36,304 nucleotides of DNA, taken from contig JACNJG010000051.1 of NCBI GenBank assembly GCA_014382685.1, forward strand, positions 1 through 36,304, written 5' to 3'. The translations under genes were made by a program, and so were the position numbers. Below are positions 16,081 to 24,545 of the stretch, piece by piece; position 1 is the stretch's first letter, and every line of letters starts with the position of its first letter. The notes under the pieces were generated by a model. The model was not told where the DNA came from, made no database searches, and saw only the letters and a program-made list of their open reading frames with translations. The DNA comes from Candidatus Cloacimonadota bacterium. GTDB lineage: Bacteria > Cloacimonadota > Cloacimonadia > JGIOTU-2.

Positions 16081-18195
16081 ATGCAACAAAAACACTATGC
16101 CTTGGAAAATATCCGCAATATCGGGCTAATCGCTCATATTGATGCAGGAAAGACGACCGTCACTGAACGGATCCTTTTCTACACAGGTATAGTGCACCAA
16201 ATGGGAGAAGTACACGAAGGTACAGCAACAATGGATTGGATGGTTCAGGAAAAAGAACGCGGCATAACGATCACATCCGCAGCTATAACATGTTTCTGGA
16301 AGGATAATAGGATCAATATTATCGATACCCCCGGACATATTGATTTTACTGTTGAAGTGGAGCGTTCATTGCGTGTTCTTGACGGTGCTGTGGTAATTTT
16401 CTGCGGTGTAGGAGGTGTGGAACCTCAATCTGAAACCGTATGGCATCAGGCAGACAGATATCATGTTCCAAGAATTGCATTCATTAACAAGTTGGACCGG
16501 ATAGGCGCTGATTTTGATTATGCAGTGAAATCGATCAGAACAAAACTTCAACCCAATGCAGTTCCTGTACAGCTTCCCATCATATATCAAGATGAATTCA
16601 TCGGCATTGTCAGTCTGGTAAATCAAAATGCTTATATCTATGATAAAGACGACGTAGGTTTGGAATTTTCAACCGTATCACTCGATGATGAAAGAATTTC
16701 CCCTGAGCTGATCGAGAATATTGCCAAAAGCAGAACAAAACTCATTGAAAAATTAGCGGAATTCGATGAAGTACTTCTTCAAAAGTACATTGATGAAGAA
16801 GAAATTACAGAAGAGGATATTGATGAATCTTTAAGAAAAGTTACCTTATCCTGCGAATTCGTGCCGATTCTTTGTGGTGCAGCACTCAGAAATAGAGGAA
16901 TTCAACCTCTCATCGATGCAATTGTGAAATACCTTCCGTCACCTATAGATGTTCCCGAAGTCAATGGTGTTGATCCGAGAACAGGTGAGGAAAAGAAAAT
17001 CAAAGTTGATGAAGCATTACCATTTTCTTCACTTGCTTTCAAAATACAGGTGAATCCCTATGTGGGAAAGCTAACGTATCTTAGAGCATATTCCGGTAAA
17101 ATAAACAAAGGTGATCATGTGCTGAATGTCAATACAGGCAAAAAGGAAAGAATTACACGTATCATGCACATGCATGCAAACAAATCGGTTAATGTGGACA
17201 GCATTAGTGCTGGTGAGATTTCCGCAGTAGCAGGTCTGAATGAAACGGTTTCCGGTGACAGCATTACTGCATTGCACAATCCCGTATTGCTTGAACGTAT
17301 CAACTTTGCTGATCCTGTGATGTCGGTTGCTATTGAGCCCAAAACAAAAGACGATCAGGAAAATCTAAAAGATACACTGCCACGTCTCCTTGAAGAGGAT
17401 CCCACCTATATTATTACCGAAGATAAAGATACAGGACAGACACTCATTTACGGAATGGGTGAACTGCACCTTGATATCCTCGTTGATAGATTAAAACGGG
17501 AATTCAAGATCAGTGTAAATGTGGGTAAACCTCGAGTAAATTACAAAGAAACTATCATCAGTGAATCTGATGGCGAAGCAAAGCTCGAAAGAAACATTGG
17601 TGGTCATGGACAATTTGCAAAAGTGAAACTGCATATTGAACCTTATAGCATCAAGTTGGAAGATTCCAAACATAAGATACCGATCGAGAATAAATCATCT
17701 GAAGAAGAAATTCCGAAGGATTTTGTTCAGGCAGTGAAAAACGGTATCCTGGAATCTGCATTGAGTGGTCCTCTTACCGGGAACAGAATGGAAAACATAA
17801 AAGTACTCATCACAGGTGGTTCATTCAGTCCTGTTGATTCATCAGAAATTGCATTCAAAATTGCAGGTTCAATGGCGTTTTCACAAGCACTTCGGCATGC
17901 TAAATTTGCTTTGCTTGAGCCAATTATGAACATCACTATTATTACGCCTGAAGTGTATATGGGCAATGTGATAAACGATCTTAACAGCCGTCGTGGCAAG
18001 ATATTAGAAGTTAAAGACAAAGATTCAATAAAAATATTAAGTGGCTTGGTACCATTAAGTGAAACTTTTGGATATACTACTGCTCTTCGTTCTGCATCTC
18101 AAGGAAGAGCATCCTATTCTATGGAATTCAAAGAGTATGAAATGGTTCCGGAAAATATTTCAAATCAAATTATAAACAAAATGCGCGGTTATTAG
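16081..18195 (+). CDS. fusA: Elongation factor G, with atypical domain IV tip
   Basis: The 704-residue GTPase drives tRNA-mRNA translocation and, with RRF, ribosome recycling. G motifs are AHIDAGKT (18-25), the ERGITI switch, DTPGH and NKLDR (commonly NKMDR). Domain II, III and V signatures (MGELHL, LEPIM, VPLSETFGY) are present. Domain IV is divergent: the loop usually GSYHDVDSSE reads GSFSPVDSSE (580-589), replacing the conserved translocation histidine (583) with serine. There is no clear ribosome-binding site, and only two bases follow rpsG. A relation to the spd/mitochondrial EF-G branches is possible. Confidence 0.95.
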   Translation: MQQKHYALENIRNIGLIAHIDAGKTTVTERILFYTGIVHQMGEVHEGTATMDWMVQEKERGITITSAAITCFWKDNRINIIDTPGHIDFTVEVERSLRVLDGAVVIFCGVGGVEPQSETVWHQADRYHVPRIAFINKLDRIGADFDYAVKSIRTKLQPNAVPVQLPIIYQDEFIGIVSLVNQNAYIYDKDDVGLEFSTVSLDDERISPELIENIAKSRTKLIEKLAEFDEVLLQKYIDEEEITEEDIDESLRKVTLSCEFVPILCGAALRNRGIQPLIDAIVKYLPSPIDVPEVNGVDPRTGEEKKIKVDEALPFSSLAFKIQVNPYVGKLTYLRAYSGKINKGDHVLNVNTGKKERITRIMHMHANKSVNVDSISAGEISAVAGLNETVSGDSITALHNPVLLERINFADPVMSVAIEPKTKDDQENLKDTLPRLLEEDPTYIITEDKDTGQTLIYGMGELHLDILVDRLKREFKISVNVGKPRVNYKETIISESDGEAKLERNIGGHGQFAKVKLHIEPYSIKLEDSKHKIPIENKSSEEEIPKDFVQAVKNGILESALSGPLTGNRMENIKVLITGGSFSPVDSSEIAFKIAGSMAFSQALRHAKFALLEPIMNITIITPEVYMGNVINDLNSRRGKILEVKDKDSIKILSGLVPLSETFGYTTALRSASQGRASYSMEFKEYEMVPENISNQIINKMRGY

Positions 18196-18207
18196 AATTG
18201 AGGAGAT

Positions 18208-18510
18208 ATGAATAAGATAAGAATCAAATTAAAGGCGTATGATCATTTTCTCTTGGATAAGTCTGTTGTAGAGATCATAAGAAACACAAAAGGAACCGGG
18301 GCTAAGATCATCGGTCCTATTCCGCTTCCTACCAGACGCAGGATCTACACGGTGTTGCGTTCACCCCATGTTGATAAAAAATCTCGCGAGCAATTCGAAA
18401 TGAAGATTTATAAGAGAATTATTGACATAGAAAACCCAACCCCAAAAACAACGAATGCAATCAAGAATTTGAACATACCTGCTGGTGTTCATATAGAAAT
18501 CAAAACCTAA
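18208..18510 (+). CDS. rpsJ: 30S ribosomal protein S10
   Basis: The 100-residue protein begins KIRIKLKAYDHFLLDKSVVEI and contains GPIPLPTRRRIYTVLRSPHVDKKSREQFEMK, all standard for S10 (NusE). Besides its place in the 30S head, S10 bridges NusG and the ribosome. It follows fusA by only 12 bases, with no tuf between them as would be found in E. coli. There is an AGGAG-like site before the ATG. Confidence 0.98.
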   Translation: MNKIRIKLKAYDHFLLDKSVVEIIRNTKGTGAKIIGPIPLPTRRRIYTVLRSPHVDKKSREQFEMKIYKRIIDIENPTPKTTNAIKNLNIPAGVHIEIKT

Positions 18511-18544
18511 ACTATATTTAAATATAAATTTTTAGGAGAAAAAA

Positions 18545-19174
18545 ATGTTAGGCATAATTGGTAAAAAAATTGGAATGACTCGATTATTCACAGAAAATGG
18601 TGACTCCGTTGCTGTGACACTTATTGAAGCGGGTCCCTGTACTGTTACCAGTCATAAAACCAACGAGAAAGATAATTATTGTGCGCTTCAACTTGGATTT
18701 CAGGAAGTTCCTGAGAAAAAACTCACTAAACCTCAGGTGGGACATTTCAAGAAAAACAATGTCTCACTTTTCAAGATCATGAAAGAGTTTAGAGTAAATG
18801 AAGAAGTTATGAATGATTTTTCTCCTGGTGCAGAAGTGAAAGTGGATATTTTTAATCCAAGAGATAAAATTCATGTGACTGGAATATCAAAAGGAAAGGG
18901 CTTTGCTGGTGTAATCAAACGCCATAATTTTCATGGAAAAAGCAGAACTCATGGAACCCATGAGAGCTTTCGCGGAACAGGTTCTATTGGTATGTGTGCT
19001 TCACCCTCGAAAGTTCAACGAGGAAAAAAAATGCCAGGTCAATATGGTAATGGACAGGTAACTGTACGTAATCTCACTGTATATAAGATCGATGGAGAGA
19101 GAAATCTTCTTATGGTAAGAGGAGCGATCCCAGGTCATAGAAACAGTATTGTAATGATTCAAAAAACTAAATAA
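18545..19174 (+). CDS. rplC: 50S ribosomal protein L3
   Basis: The 209-residue protein starts LGIIGKKIGMTRLF and has the extended loop reaching the peptidyl transferase centre (GTHESFRGTGSIG). It also has KMPGQYGNGQVTVRN, where the glutamine is the PrmB methylation site in E. coli. L3 is an early assembly protein. It has an AGGAGA ribosome-binding site, and a 34-base gap separates it from rpsJ. Confidence 0.98.
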   Translation: MLGIIGKKIGMTRLFTENGDSVAVTLIEAGPCTVTSHKTNEKDNYCALQLGFQEVPEKKLTKPQVGHFKKNNVSLFKIMKEFRVNEEVMNDFSPGAEVKVDIFNPRDKIHVTGISKGKGFAGVIKRHNFHGKSRTHGTHESFRGTGSIGMCASPSKVQRGKKMPGQYGNGQVTVRNLTVYKIDGERNLLMVRGAIPGHRNSIVMIQKTK

Positions 19175-19185
19175 AAGGTTTTGTT

Positions 19186-19803
19186 ATGGAAGCAATAAAG
19201 TATTCAAAAACAGGTGAAGAAATTGGAAAAGTTACTTTGCCGGAACATCTATTTGATACGGAAGTGAACAAGGCAGTTCTTCATGAAGTGATCACACTTT
19301 TCAAGCAGAATCAGCGCTTGGGAACAGCTTGTGTCAAAGGACGCTCTGATGTGCATGGTTCCACACGAAAATTATATCGTCAAAAGGGAACCGGTAGATC
19401 CAGGGCAGGTAGTAAAAAAAGCCCCATAAGAGTCGGCGGTGGCGTAGCATTCGGACCTCGACCAAAGGATTGGCATGTAACCATTCCAAAGAAGAAAAAG
19501 AGAATTGCATTGAAATCAGCACTCAGCAGTAAAAAAGATCATATCGCAGTCATTGAAGATTTAGTGATGGAAAAACCCAGTGCAAAAACTGCTATAGATA
19601 TCCTGAATACAACAAAAATACTTTTTCAGCGCTGCTTGTTCGTGATGTCGGATAATGAGCCCAATTTAGTCCGTTCACTGAGAAATATCAAGAATGTTTC
19701 CAGTATTCGTGCTGAGGATTTAAATGCTCATGCTATCCTTCATGCAAGTGATATGATCATAACTGAAAAGGCATTGGAGAAAATGGTAGAGGTATTCAAA
19801 TGA
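19186..19803 (+). CDS. rplD: 50S ribosomal protein L4
   Basis: The 205-residue protein has the L4 exit-tunnel loop with KLYRQKGTGRSRAGSKKSPI and GGVAFGPRPKDW. In E. coli L4 binds the S10 operon leader and represses it; no recognisable leader exists here because rpsJ follows fusA so closely. Its TGA stop overlaps the rplW start (ATGA). Confidence 0.98.
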   Translation: MEAIKYSKTGEEIGKVTLPEHLFDTEVNKAVLHEVITLFKQNQRLGTACVKGRSDVHGSTRKLYRQKGTGRSRAGSKKSPIRVGGGVAFGPRPKDWHVTIPKKKKRIALKSALSSKKDHIAVIEDLVMEKPSAKTAIDILNTTKILFQRCLFVMSDNEPNLVRSLRNIKNVSSIRAEDLNAHAILHASDMIITEKALEKMVEVFK

Positions 19804-20096
19804 ACAAAGATCCAAGACAAATTATTTTGCATCCGATGATAACTGAAAAAGGAACTCATATTCAGGAAGAAGCTGGTGGATATTTATTCAAAGTGCGCCT
19901 TGATGCAAATAAGATAGAAATACGGAACGCTATACAAGAAATTTTTCAGGTACATGTTCGCAAGGTAAATACTATAAATTGCAAGGGTAAGCCGAAGAAT
20001 CTTGGCCGCTATCAAGGCAGAAGATCTGACTGGAAAAAAGCCATTGTATATCTTGTAAAAGGTGAATCTATAAGCGAATTTGAAGTGATGCAGTAA
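19800..20096 (+). CDS. rplW: 50S ribosomal protein L23
   Basis: The 98-residue protein shows L23 features: PMITEKGTHIQEEAGGYLFKVRLDANKIEIRNAIQEIF and the VRKVNTINCKGKPKNLGRYQGRRSDWKKAIV tail, listed here as two segments. L23 sits at the tunnel exit and docks trigger factor and SRP. The ATG overlaps the rplD stop by four bases. Confidence 0.97.
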   Translation: MNKDPRQIILHPMITEKGTHIQEEAGGYLFKVRLDANKIEIRNAIQEIFQVHVRKVNTINCKGKPKNLGRYQGRRSDWKKAIVYLVKGESISEFEVMQ

Positions 20097-20182
20097 AAAA
20101 TGTTTTCCACTTCTCGTTTTAATTGACATAAAATATTAACTGTTAGGTTTTTACACCTATTCCCAAAATGGAGATGTAATTC
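20097..20182 (+). promoter_or_regulatory. 86-base rplW-rplB gap with TTGACA and a small hairpin
   Basis: This is the longest gap inside the S10-spc-alpha run. It contains a TTGACA (20123-20128) without a convincing -10 box 16-18 bases later. It also has a 5-bp hairpin, TAGGT (20144-20148) with ACCTA (20155-20159) around TTTTAC. It may be an internal promoter or a leader for rplB, or simply slack sequence. Evidence is weak. Confidence 0.25.
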
Positions 20183-21013
20183 ATGGCAATAAAGAAATAT
20201 AAGCCCATAACACCCGCTAGACGGTGTTATACGGGTTACTCCTTTGATGAGATCACAAAGGTTAAACCCGAGAAATCTCTGGTTGAGCCGGCAAAGAAAA
20301 ATGCTGGAAGAAATAATCAGGGAAGAATTACTATTCGTCATCGTGGTGGTGGTCATAAACGGTTTTATAGAATAATAGATTTTAAGAGACATGATAAGAA
20401 AGGGATCGAAGCCAGAGTGCATTCAATCGAGTATGATCCCAACCGTTCGGCACGAATTGCATTGCTTTACTATAATGATGGTGAAAAGCGTTACATTATT
20501 GCACCTGACAAACTGCAGGTAAATGATGTTGTTATGATCGGTGAAAATGTTGAGATAAAGCCAGGGAATGCCCTTCCAATAAGGAAAATCCCGATTGGTA
20601 CAATGATCCACAATATAGAATTCAAGCCCGGTCGAGGCGCTCAGATCGCACGCAGTGCAGGTGTCAATGCAGAAGTTGTTGCCAAAGAAGGTGGTTATGG
20701 TCATATAAAAATGCCTTCAGGCACAATTCAGCTTCTTCGTTCAGACTGCTATGCGACAATAGGACAGGTCAGCAATATTGATCATTCCAAGATTTCTTAT
20801 GGTAAAGCAGGCAGAAAACGCTGGCTTGGACGTCGTCCTCATGTAAGAGGTGTTGCCATGAACCCTGTTGACCATCCAATGGGTGGAGGTGAAGGAAAAT
20901 CTTCAGGAGGACGGCATCCTTGTTCTCCGTGGGGTACTCTCGCAAAGGGATTCAAAACCAGAAAGAAAAAGAAATATTCTGATCCCTATGTGATTAAGAA
21001 GAAACGTAAATAA
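20183..21013 (+). CDS. rplB: 50S ribosomal protein L2
   Basis: The 276-residue protein contains the highly conserved GRITIRHRGGGHKRFYRIIDF N-terminal part, an SH3-like core and the peptidyl-transferase-facing segment AMNPVDHPMGGGEG. The Asp-His pair (E. coli D228-H229) is retained, and methionine replaces the second histidine, as in a number of bacterial phyla. L2 is needed for subunit association and peptidyl transferase activity. GGAG precedes the ATG. Confidence 0.98.
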   Translation: MAIKKYKPITPARRCYTGYSFDEITKVKPEKSLVEPAKKNAGRNNQGRITIRHRGGGHKRFYRIIDFKRHDKKGIEARVHSIEYDPNRSARIALLYYNDGEKRYIIAPDKLQVNDVVMIGENVEIKPGNALPIRKIPIGTMIHNIEFKPGRGAQIARSAGVNAEVVAKEGGYGHIKMPSGTIQLLRSDCYATIGQVSNIDHSKISYGKAGRKRWLGRRPHVRGVAMNPVDHPMGGGEGKSSGGRHPCSPWGTLAKGFKTRKKKKYSDPYVIKKKRK

Positions 21014-21029
21014 GCGGAGGATTTTTTTA

Positions 21030-21317
21030 ATGGCAAGATCACTCAAAAAAGGTCCTTTTTACGATGAGCATCTGATGCTTAAAGTAGAAAAGTTGAATGA
21101 GCAGAATAAAAAACAGGTTATCAAGACCTGGTCCCGTCGTTCTACTGTTATGCCCGAATTCGTTGGTCATACATTTGCAGTTCATAACGGTAAAAAGTTC
21201 GTACCCGTCTTTGTAACAGAATCGATGGTCGGACATAAGCTTGGAGAATTCTCTCCTACCAGAACGTTCCGTGGACATAAGGACAAGAAAGAAAAACTTG
21301 CAAGGAAACGTGGTTAA
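21030..21317 (+). CDS. rpsS: 30S ribosomal protein S19
   Basis: The 95-residue protein starts MARSLKKGPFYDEHLMLKVE and carries IKTWSRRSTVMPEFVGHTFAVHNG and LGEFSPTRTFRGH, all canonical. S19 lies in the 30S head near bridge B1a and partners with S13. A GCGGAGGA ribosome-binding site precedes the ATG. The rplV start comes two bases after its stop. Confidence 0.98.
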   Translation: MARSLKKGPFYDEHLMLKVEKLNEQNKKQVIKTWSRRSTVMPEFVGHTFAVHNGKKFVPVFVTESMVGHKLGEFSPTRTFRGHKDKKEKLARKRG

Positions 21318-21319
21318 TT

Positions 21320-21664
21320 ATGGAAGCGATTGCGCGAATTAAAAATCAAAAAGGTTCACCAAGAAAAGTACGTCTTGTAGCAGATTTGATTCGTAATAAA
21401 CGGGTTGACGATGCAAGAGATATCCTGAATTTCTCAAAGAAACGTGCTGCACGCAGTATCCTTAAAATACTCGATTCTGCTGTGGCAAATGCTGCAACAA
21501 AATCAGGTAAAGTCGAAATTGATAAATTATATATAAATAAGATCACCGTGGATGAGGGCATCACAATGAAACGCTGGCGTTCTCGTGCAATGGGTCGAGC
21601 TGATATGATTTTCAAAAGAACTCATCATATTGCTTTATCCGTAACAGATAACGTGGAAGATTAG
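21320..21664 (+). CDS. rplV: 50S ribosomal protein L22
   Basis: The 114-residue protein has the L22 fold signature SPRKVRLVADLIRNK near the N terminus. The exit-tunnel beta-hairpin (VDEGITMKRWRSRAMGRADMI) is followed by THHIALSV. L22 lines the tunnel constriction with L4 and is a macrolide-resistance site in other bacteria; the hairpin length looks ordinary. It has no independent ribosome-binding site beyond GGAAACG at the end of rpsS. Confidence 0.98.
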   Translation: MEAIARIKNQKGSPRKVRLVADLIRNKRVDDARDILNFSKKRAARSILKILDSAVANAATKSGKVEIDKLYINKITVDEGITMKRWRSRAMGRADMIFKRTHHIALSVTDNVED

Positions 21665-21672
21665 GAGGCACA

Positions 21673-22344
21673 TTGGGTCAAAAAACTAATCCCGTTGGTT
21701 TTCGAATAGGTTTTAATAAAGACTGGGAATCTATATGGTTCGCCAATACTCGCAAAGAGTATGTTGAAACATTCTATGAAGATATGCGGATCAAAGATTA
21801 TCTGACTAAAAGATTGTCGGACGCTATGGTCTCTAAAATAGAAATACATCGTAAAAGTGATAAATTGACAGTTGTGATCCATACTGCTCGACCTGGTATT
21901 GTGATCGGCAGAAAAGGTGTCGAGATCGAAAAAGTAAAGCAAGAGCTTATAACTTTTTTGGATATGAATGCCAAGGATGACTATTCCAAGCTTGCTATCG
22001 ATGTACAGGAAGTAAAAAGACCTGAACTCGATGCTCGTCTTGTAGGTATGGATATCGCACGTCAGATAGAAAATAGAATTTCTTATCGTAGAGCAATGAA
22101 AAGAGCTATTGAACGTACAATGTCAGCCGGTGCTGAAGGTATCAAGATCAAAACCAGCGGACGACTTCACGGCGCCGAAATTGCTCGAAGTGAAGAATAT
22201 AAAGATGGTCGAACACCCCTCCATACCCTTCGTTCCAATATTGATTATGCATTATCCTTAGCCCATACACGATATGGTATAATTGGAATTAAGGTTTGGA
22301 TCTGCAAGGGTGAGCTAACGATGAAAGAGCATCATCAATCATAA
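21673..22344 (+). CDS. rpsC: 30S ribosomal protein S3
   Basis: The 223-residue protein starts at TTG 21673 (MGQKTNPVGFRIGFNKDW), preceded by AGGAGG five bases upstream. No ATG in this frame fits the conserved N terminus. The KH domain motif VIGRKGVEIEKVKQEL and the C-terminal AEIARSEEYKDGRTPLHTLR are present. S3 forms part of the mRNA entry helicase with S4 and S5. A TTG start for so abundant a protein is uncommon. Confidence 0.97.
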   Translation: MGQKTNPVGFRIGFNKDWESIWFANTRKEYVETFYEDMRIKDYLTKRLSDAMVSKIEIHRKSDKLTVVIHTARPGIVIGRKGVEIEKVKQELITFLDMNAKDDYSKLAIDVQEVKRPELDARLVGMDIARQIENRISYRRAMKRAIERTMSAGAEGIKIKTSGRLHGAEIARSEEYKDGRTPLHTLRSNIDYALSLAHTRYGIIGIKVWICKGELTMKEHHQS

Positions 22345-22361
22345 TATAAGGTATTGGATAT

Positions 22362-22781
22362 ATGTTACAGCCAAAGAAAGTTAAACATCGTAAACAGCAG
22401 CGAGGAAAAAGACGCGGAAAAGCATATTCAGGTTCCAACATCGATTTCGGTCAGTATGGTCTTGTTACTCTTGATACCGGATGGCTCACTGCTCGTCAGA
22501 TCGAAGCAGCGCGTGTGGCAATAACTCACTATATGAAAAGAATAGGAAAAGTCTGGATAAGAGTATTTCCGGATAAGCCAATAACTCTTAAACCCGCAGA
22601 AACTCGCATGGGAAAAGGTAAAGGCGCTCCTGAATATTGGGTAGCTGTTGTTAAACCCGGGCGTGTGCTTTTTGAGCTTGAAGGTGTAGATGAAAACGTT
22701 GCAAAAAGAGCACTGGAACTGGGAGGGCATAAACTTCCCGTAAAAACCAAATTCGTAACTCGTGATGAGGTGAGAGGTTAA
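22362..22781 (+). CDS. rplP: 50S ribosomal protein L16
   Basis: The 139-residue protein begins MLQPKKVKHRKQQRGKRRGK and includes ARVAITHYMKRIGKVWIRVFP, KPAETRMGKGKGAPEYWVAVV and GRVLFELEGV. It binds near the A-site tRNA elbow and organises 23S helix 38/89 regions. The arginine in the PAETRMGKGKG loop, hydroxylated by YcfD in E. coli, is conserved. Length is normal. Confidence 0.98.
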   Translation: MLQPKKVKHRKQQRGKRRGKAYSGSNIDFGQYGLVTLDTGWLTARQIEAARVAITHYMKRIGKVWIRVFPDKPITLKPAETRMGKGKGAPEYWVAVVKPGRVLFELEGVDENVAKRALELGGHKLPVKTKFVTRDEVRG

Positions 22782-22782
22782 T

Positions 22783-22992
22783 ATGCTGAAACCAAATGAA
22801 ATCAGAGAAATGAATCTTGCTGAACTTGAAATGAAAGAGCAGGACCTTCAAGAAGAATTTTTTAATCTTCGTTTACAGAAAGTGACGAACCGATTGGAAA
22901 ATCCCTGGAAGCTTCACGAAGCTCGAAGAGATATTGCACGGGTAAAGACAATTATTCGTGAAAAGCAACAAATTGATAATAAGGAAGTGTAG
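22783..22992 (+). CDS. rpmC: 50S ribosomal protein L29
   Basis: The 69-residue, mostly helical protein has EIREMNLAELEMKEQDLQEEFFNLRLQ and the C-terminal ARRDIARVKTIIREKQ, standard for L29. It sits beside L23 at the tunnel exit. It starts one base after the rplP stop with GAGAGG upstream. Confidence 0.97.
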   Translation: MLKPNEIREMNLAELEMKEQDLQEEFFNLRLQKVTNRLENPWKLHEARRDIARVKTIIREKQQIDNKEV

Positions 22993-23001
22993 TAGGTCTA
23001 A

Positions 23002-23271
23002 ATGGATAAGGAAAAAGTGTCAATCCGTCAAAAGCCCACAAGAATCGGTATCGTAGTTAGCGATAAGATGGATAAAACTGTGGTAGTTCGTGTTGAGCGA
23101 AAATATAAGCATCCGCTCTATGGAAAATATATTAGAAAACATAAAAAATTTCATGTCCACGATGAGAATAATGAAGCACATATCGGCGATAAAGTAAAAA
23201 TTGAAGAATTTCAACCTGTTAGTAAAACCAAACGCTGGAAACTCATCGAAATCATTGAAAGAAGCAAGTAG
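23002..23271 (+). CDS. rpsQ: 30S ribosomal protein S17
   Basis: This 89-residue OB-fold protein contains GIVVSDKMDKTVVVRVERKYKHPLYGKYIRKHKKF and GDKVKIEEFQPVSKTKRWKLIEI. These match S17, a primary 16S rRNA binder of the 30S body. There is a nine-base gap after rpmC. The length is typical. Confidence 0.97.
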   Translation: MDKEKVSIRQKPTRIGIVVSDKMDKTVVVRVERKYKHPLYGKYIRKHKKFHVHDENNEAHIGDKVKIEEFQPVSKTKRWKLIEIIERSK

Positions 23272-23289
23272 GAAATTTAGGGAGTTCTA

Positions 23290-23658
23290 ATGATACAGCA
23301 GGAGACAGTTCTTAAAGTTGCAGATAATTCCGGTGCCAAAGTGGTGAAATGTATAAAGGTTTTGGGTGGTTCACGCCGCCGTTATGCTGGTCTTGGTGAT
23401 GTGATCGTGCTTTCTGTTAAATCTGCTATCCCTCACAGTGATGTGAAAAAAGGCAGCTTGCACAGGGGAGTGGTCGTGCGCACAAAGAAGGCAGTACGCC
23501 GCCCGGATGGTTCTTATGTCCGTTTTGGTGATAATGCAGTTGTGCTGATAAATGAAATTATGGAACCAAAAGGAACCCGTATTTTCGGTCCGGTTGCCCG
23601 TGAATTAAGAGAGAAAAAGTTCATGAAGATACTTTCTCTAGCCCCTGAGGTTGTGTAG
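23290..23658 (+). CDS. rplN: 50S ribosomal protein L14
   Basis: The 122-residue protein starts MIQQETVLKVADNSGAKVVKCIKVLGG and includes RPDGSYVRFGDNAVVLIN and GTRIFGPVARELR. L14 forms intersubunit bridges B5 and B8 and is the docking site of the silencing factor RsfS. It follows rpsQ by 18 bases, with AGGGAG before the ATG. Confidence 0.98.
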   Translation: MIQQETVLKVADNSGAKVVKCIKVLGGSRRRYAGLGDVIVLSVKSAIPHSDVKKGSLHRGVVVRTKKAVRRPDGSYVRFGDNAVVLINEIMEPKGTRIFGPVARELREKKFMKILSLAPEVV

Positions 23659-23667
23659 GAGTTTTAT

Positions 23668-23976
23668 ATGAGAATAAAAAAAGATGATAAAGTAAAAGTT
23701 ATTTCCGGCGAATATAAAGGTGTCGAGGGACATGTGTTAAAATCTTTCCGCGAGAAGAATAAGCTAATTGTGGAAAAGGTAAATTTCATCAAGAAACATC
23801 AGCGTCCCACTCAGCAGAATCCTTCTGGCGGTGTTATTGAGATGGAAGCGCCTATACATGTTTCCAATGTTCAGTTCGTTTGCCCGAAATGTGGAAAACC
23901 TTCTAAGGTTAAAATGAAAATTTTAGATGATAAAAGTAGAATTCGATACTGCACTAAATGCGGTGATATGGTCTAA
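23668..23976 (+). CDS. rplX: 50S ribosomal protein L24 with C-terminal Cys4 motif
   Basis: The 102-residue protein has an N-terminal KOW motif (KDDKVKVISGEYKGVEGHVL). Its C-terminal half has C72, C75, C95 and C98 in two CxxC pairs, a possible zinc ribbon seen in many non-proteobacterial L24 proteins. L24 initiates 50S assembly and lies at the tunnel exit. It has a TAGGAG ribosome-binding site. Confidence 0.97.
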   Translation: MRIKKDDKVKVISGEYKGVEGHVLKSFREKNKLIVEKVNFIKKHQRPTQQNPSGGVIEMEAPIHVSNVQFVCPKCGKPSKVKMKILDDKSRIRYCTKCGDMV

Positions 23977-23985
23977 CGAGGAACA

Positions 23986-24528
23986 ATGAGTAGATTAAAA
24001 AACAAGTTCAAAAAGGAAATTATACCTGAGCTTACGAAAAAGCATGAGTATGCCAATGTGATGGATGTTCCCAAACTGAAAAAGGTAACAGTGAATATTG
24101 GTGTGGGAGAAGCGACCGAAAACAGAGCATCGCTGGATAATGCGCGTAAGGAAATTGAAGCGATCACAGGACAGCATGCAGTGATTACTCATGCAAAGAA
24201 ATCAATCTCAAATTTTAAATTACGTAAAGGTATGCCTATTGGCACGATGACTACCTTACGCGGTGAAATGATGTATGAATTCGTCGATAAACTGATCAGT
24301 ATTGTGCTTCCGCGTCTCCGTGACTTCAATGGCGTTTCACCTCACGGATTTGATGGACGCGGTAATTATACATTGGGTATCAAAGAGCAGATAGTGTTTC
24401 CTGAAATTGATTATGATAAAGTGGATAAAGTTCGTGGTTTAAATATCACATTTGTGACAACAGCAAAGACTGATGAAGAGGGATTCAATCTTCTTAAAGC
24501 TCTTGGCATGCCCTTTGCTCAGAAATAA
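23986..24528 (+). CDS. rplE: 50S ribosomal protein L5
   Basis: The 180-residue protein has MDVPKLKKVTVNIGVGEA, AVITHAKKSISNFKLRKGMPIG and the LRDFNGVSPHGFDGRGNYTLG segment of L5. L5 binds 5S rRNA and contacts P-site tRNA. The length is normal. CGAGGAAC precedes the ATG; nine bases separate it from rplX. Confidence 0.98.
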   Translation: MSRLKNKFKKEIIPELTKKHEYANVMDVPKLKKVTVNIGVGEATENRASLDNARKEIEAITGQHAVITHAKKSISNFKLRKGMPIGTMTTLRGEMMYEFVDKLISIVLPRLRDFNGVSPHGFDGRGNYTLGIKEQIVFPEIDYDKVDKVRGLNITFVTTAKTDEEGFNLLKALGMPFAQK

Positions 24529-24545
24529 AAATAATAAGGAATTGT

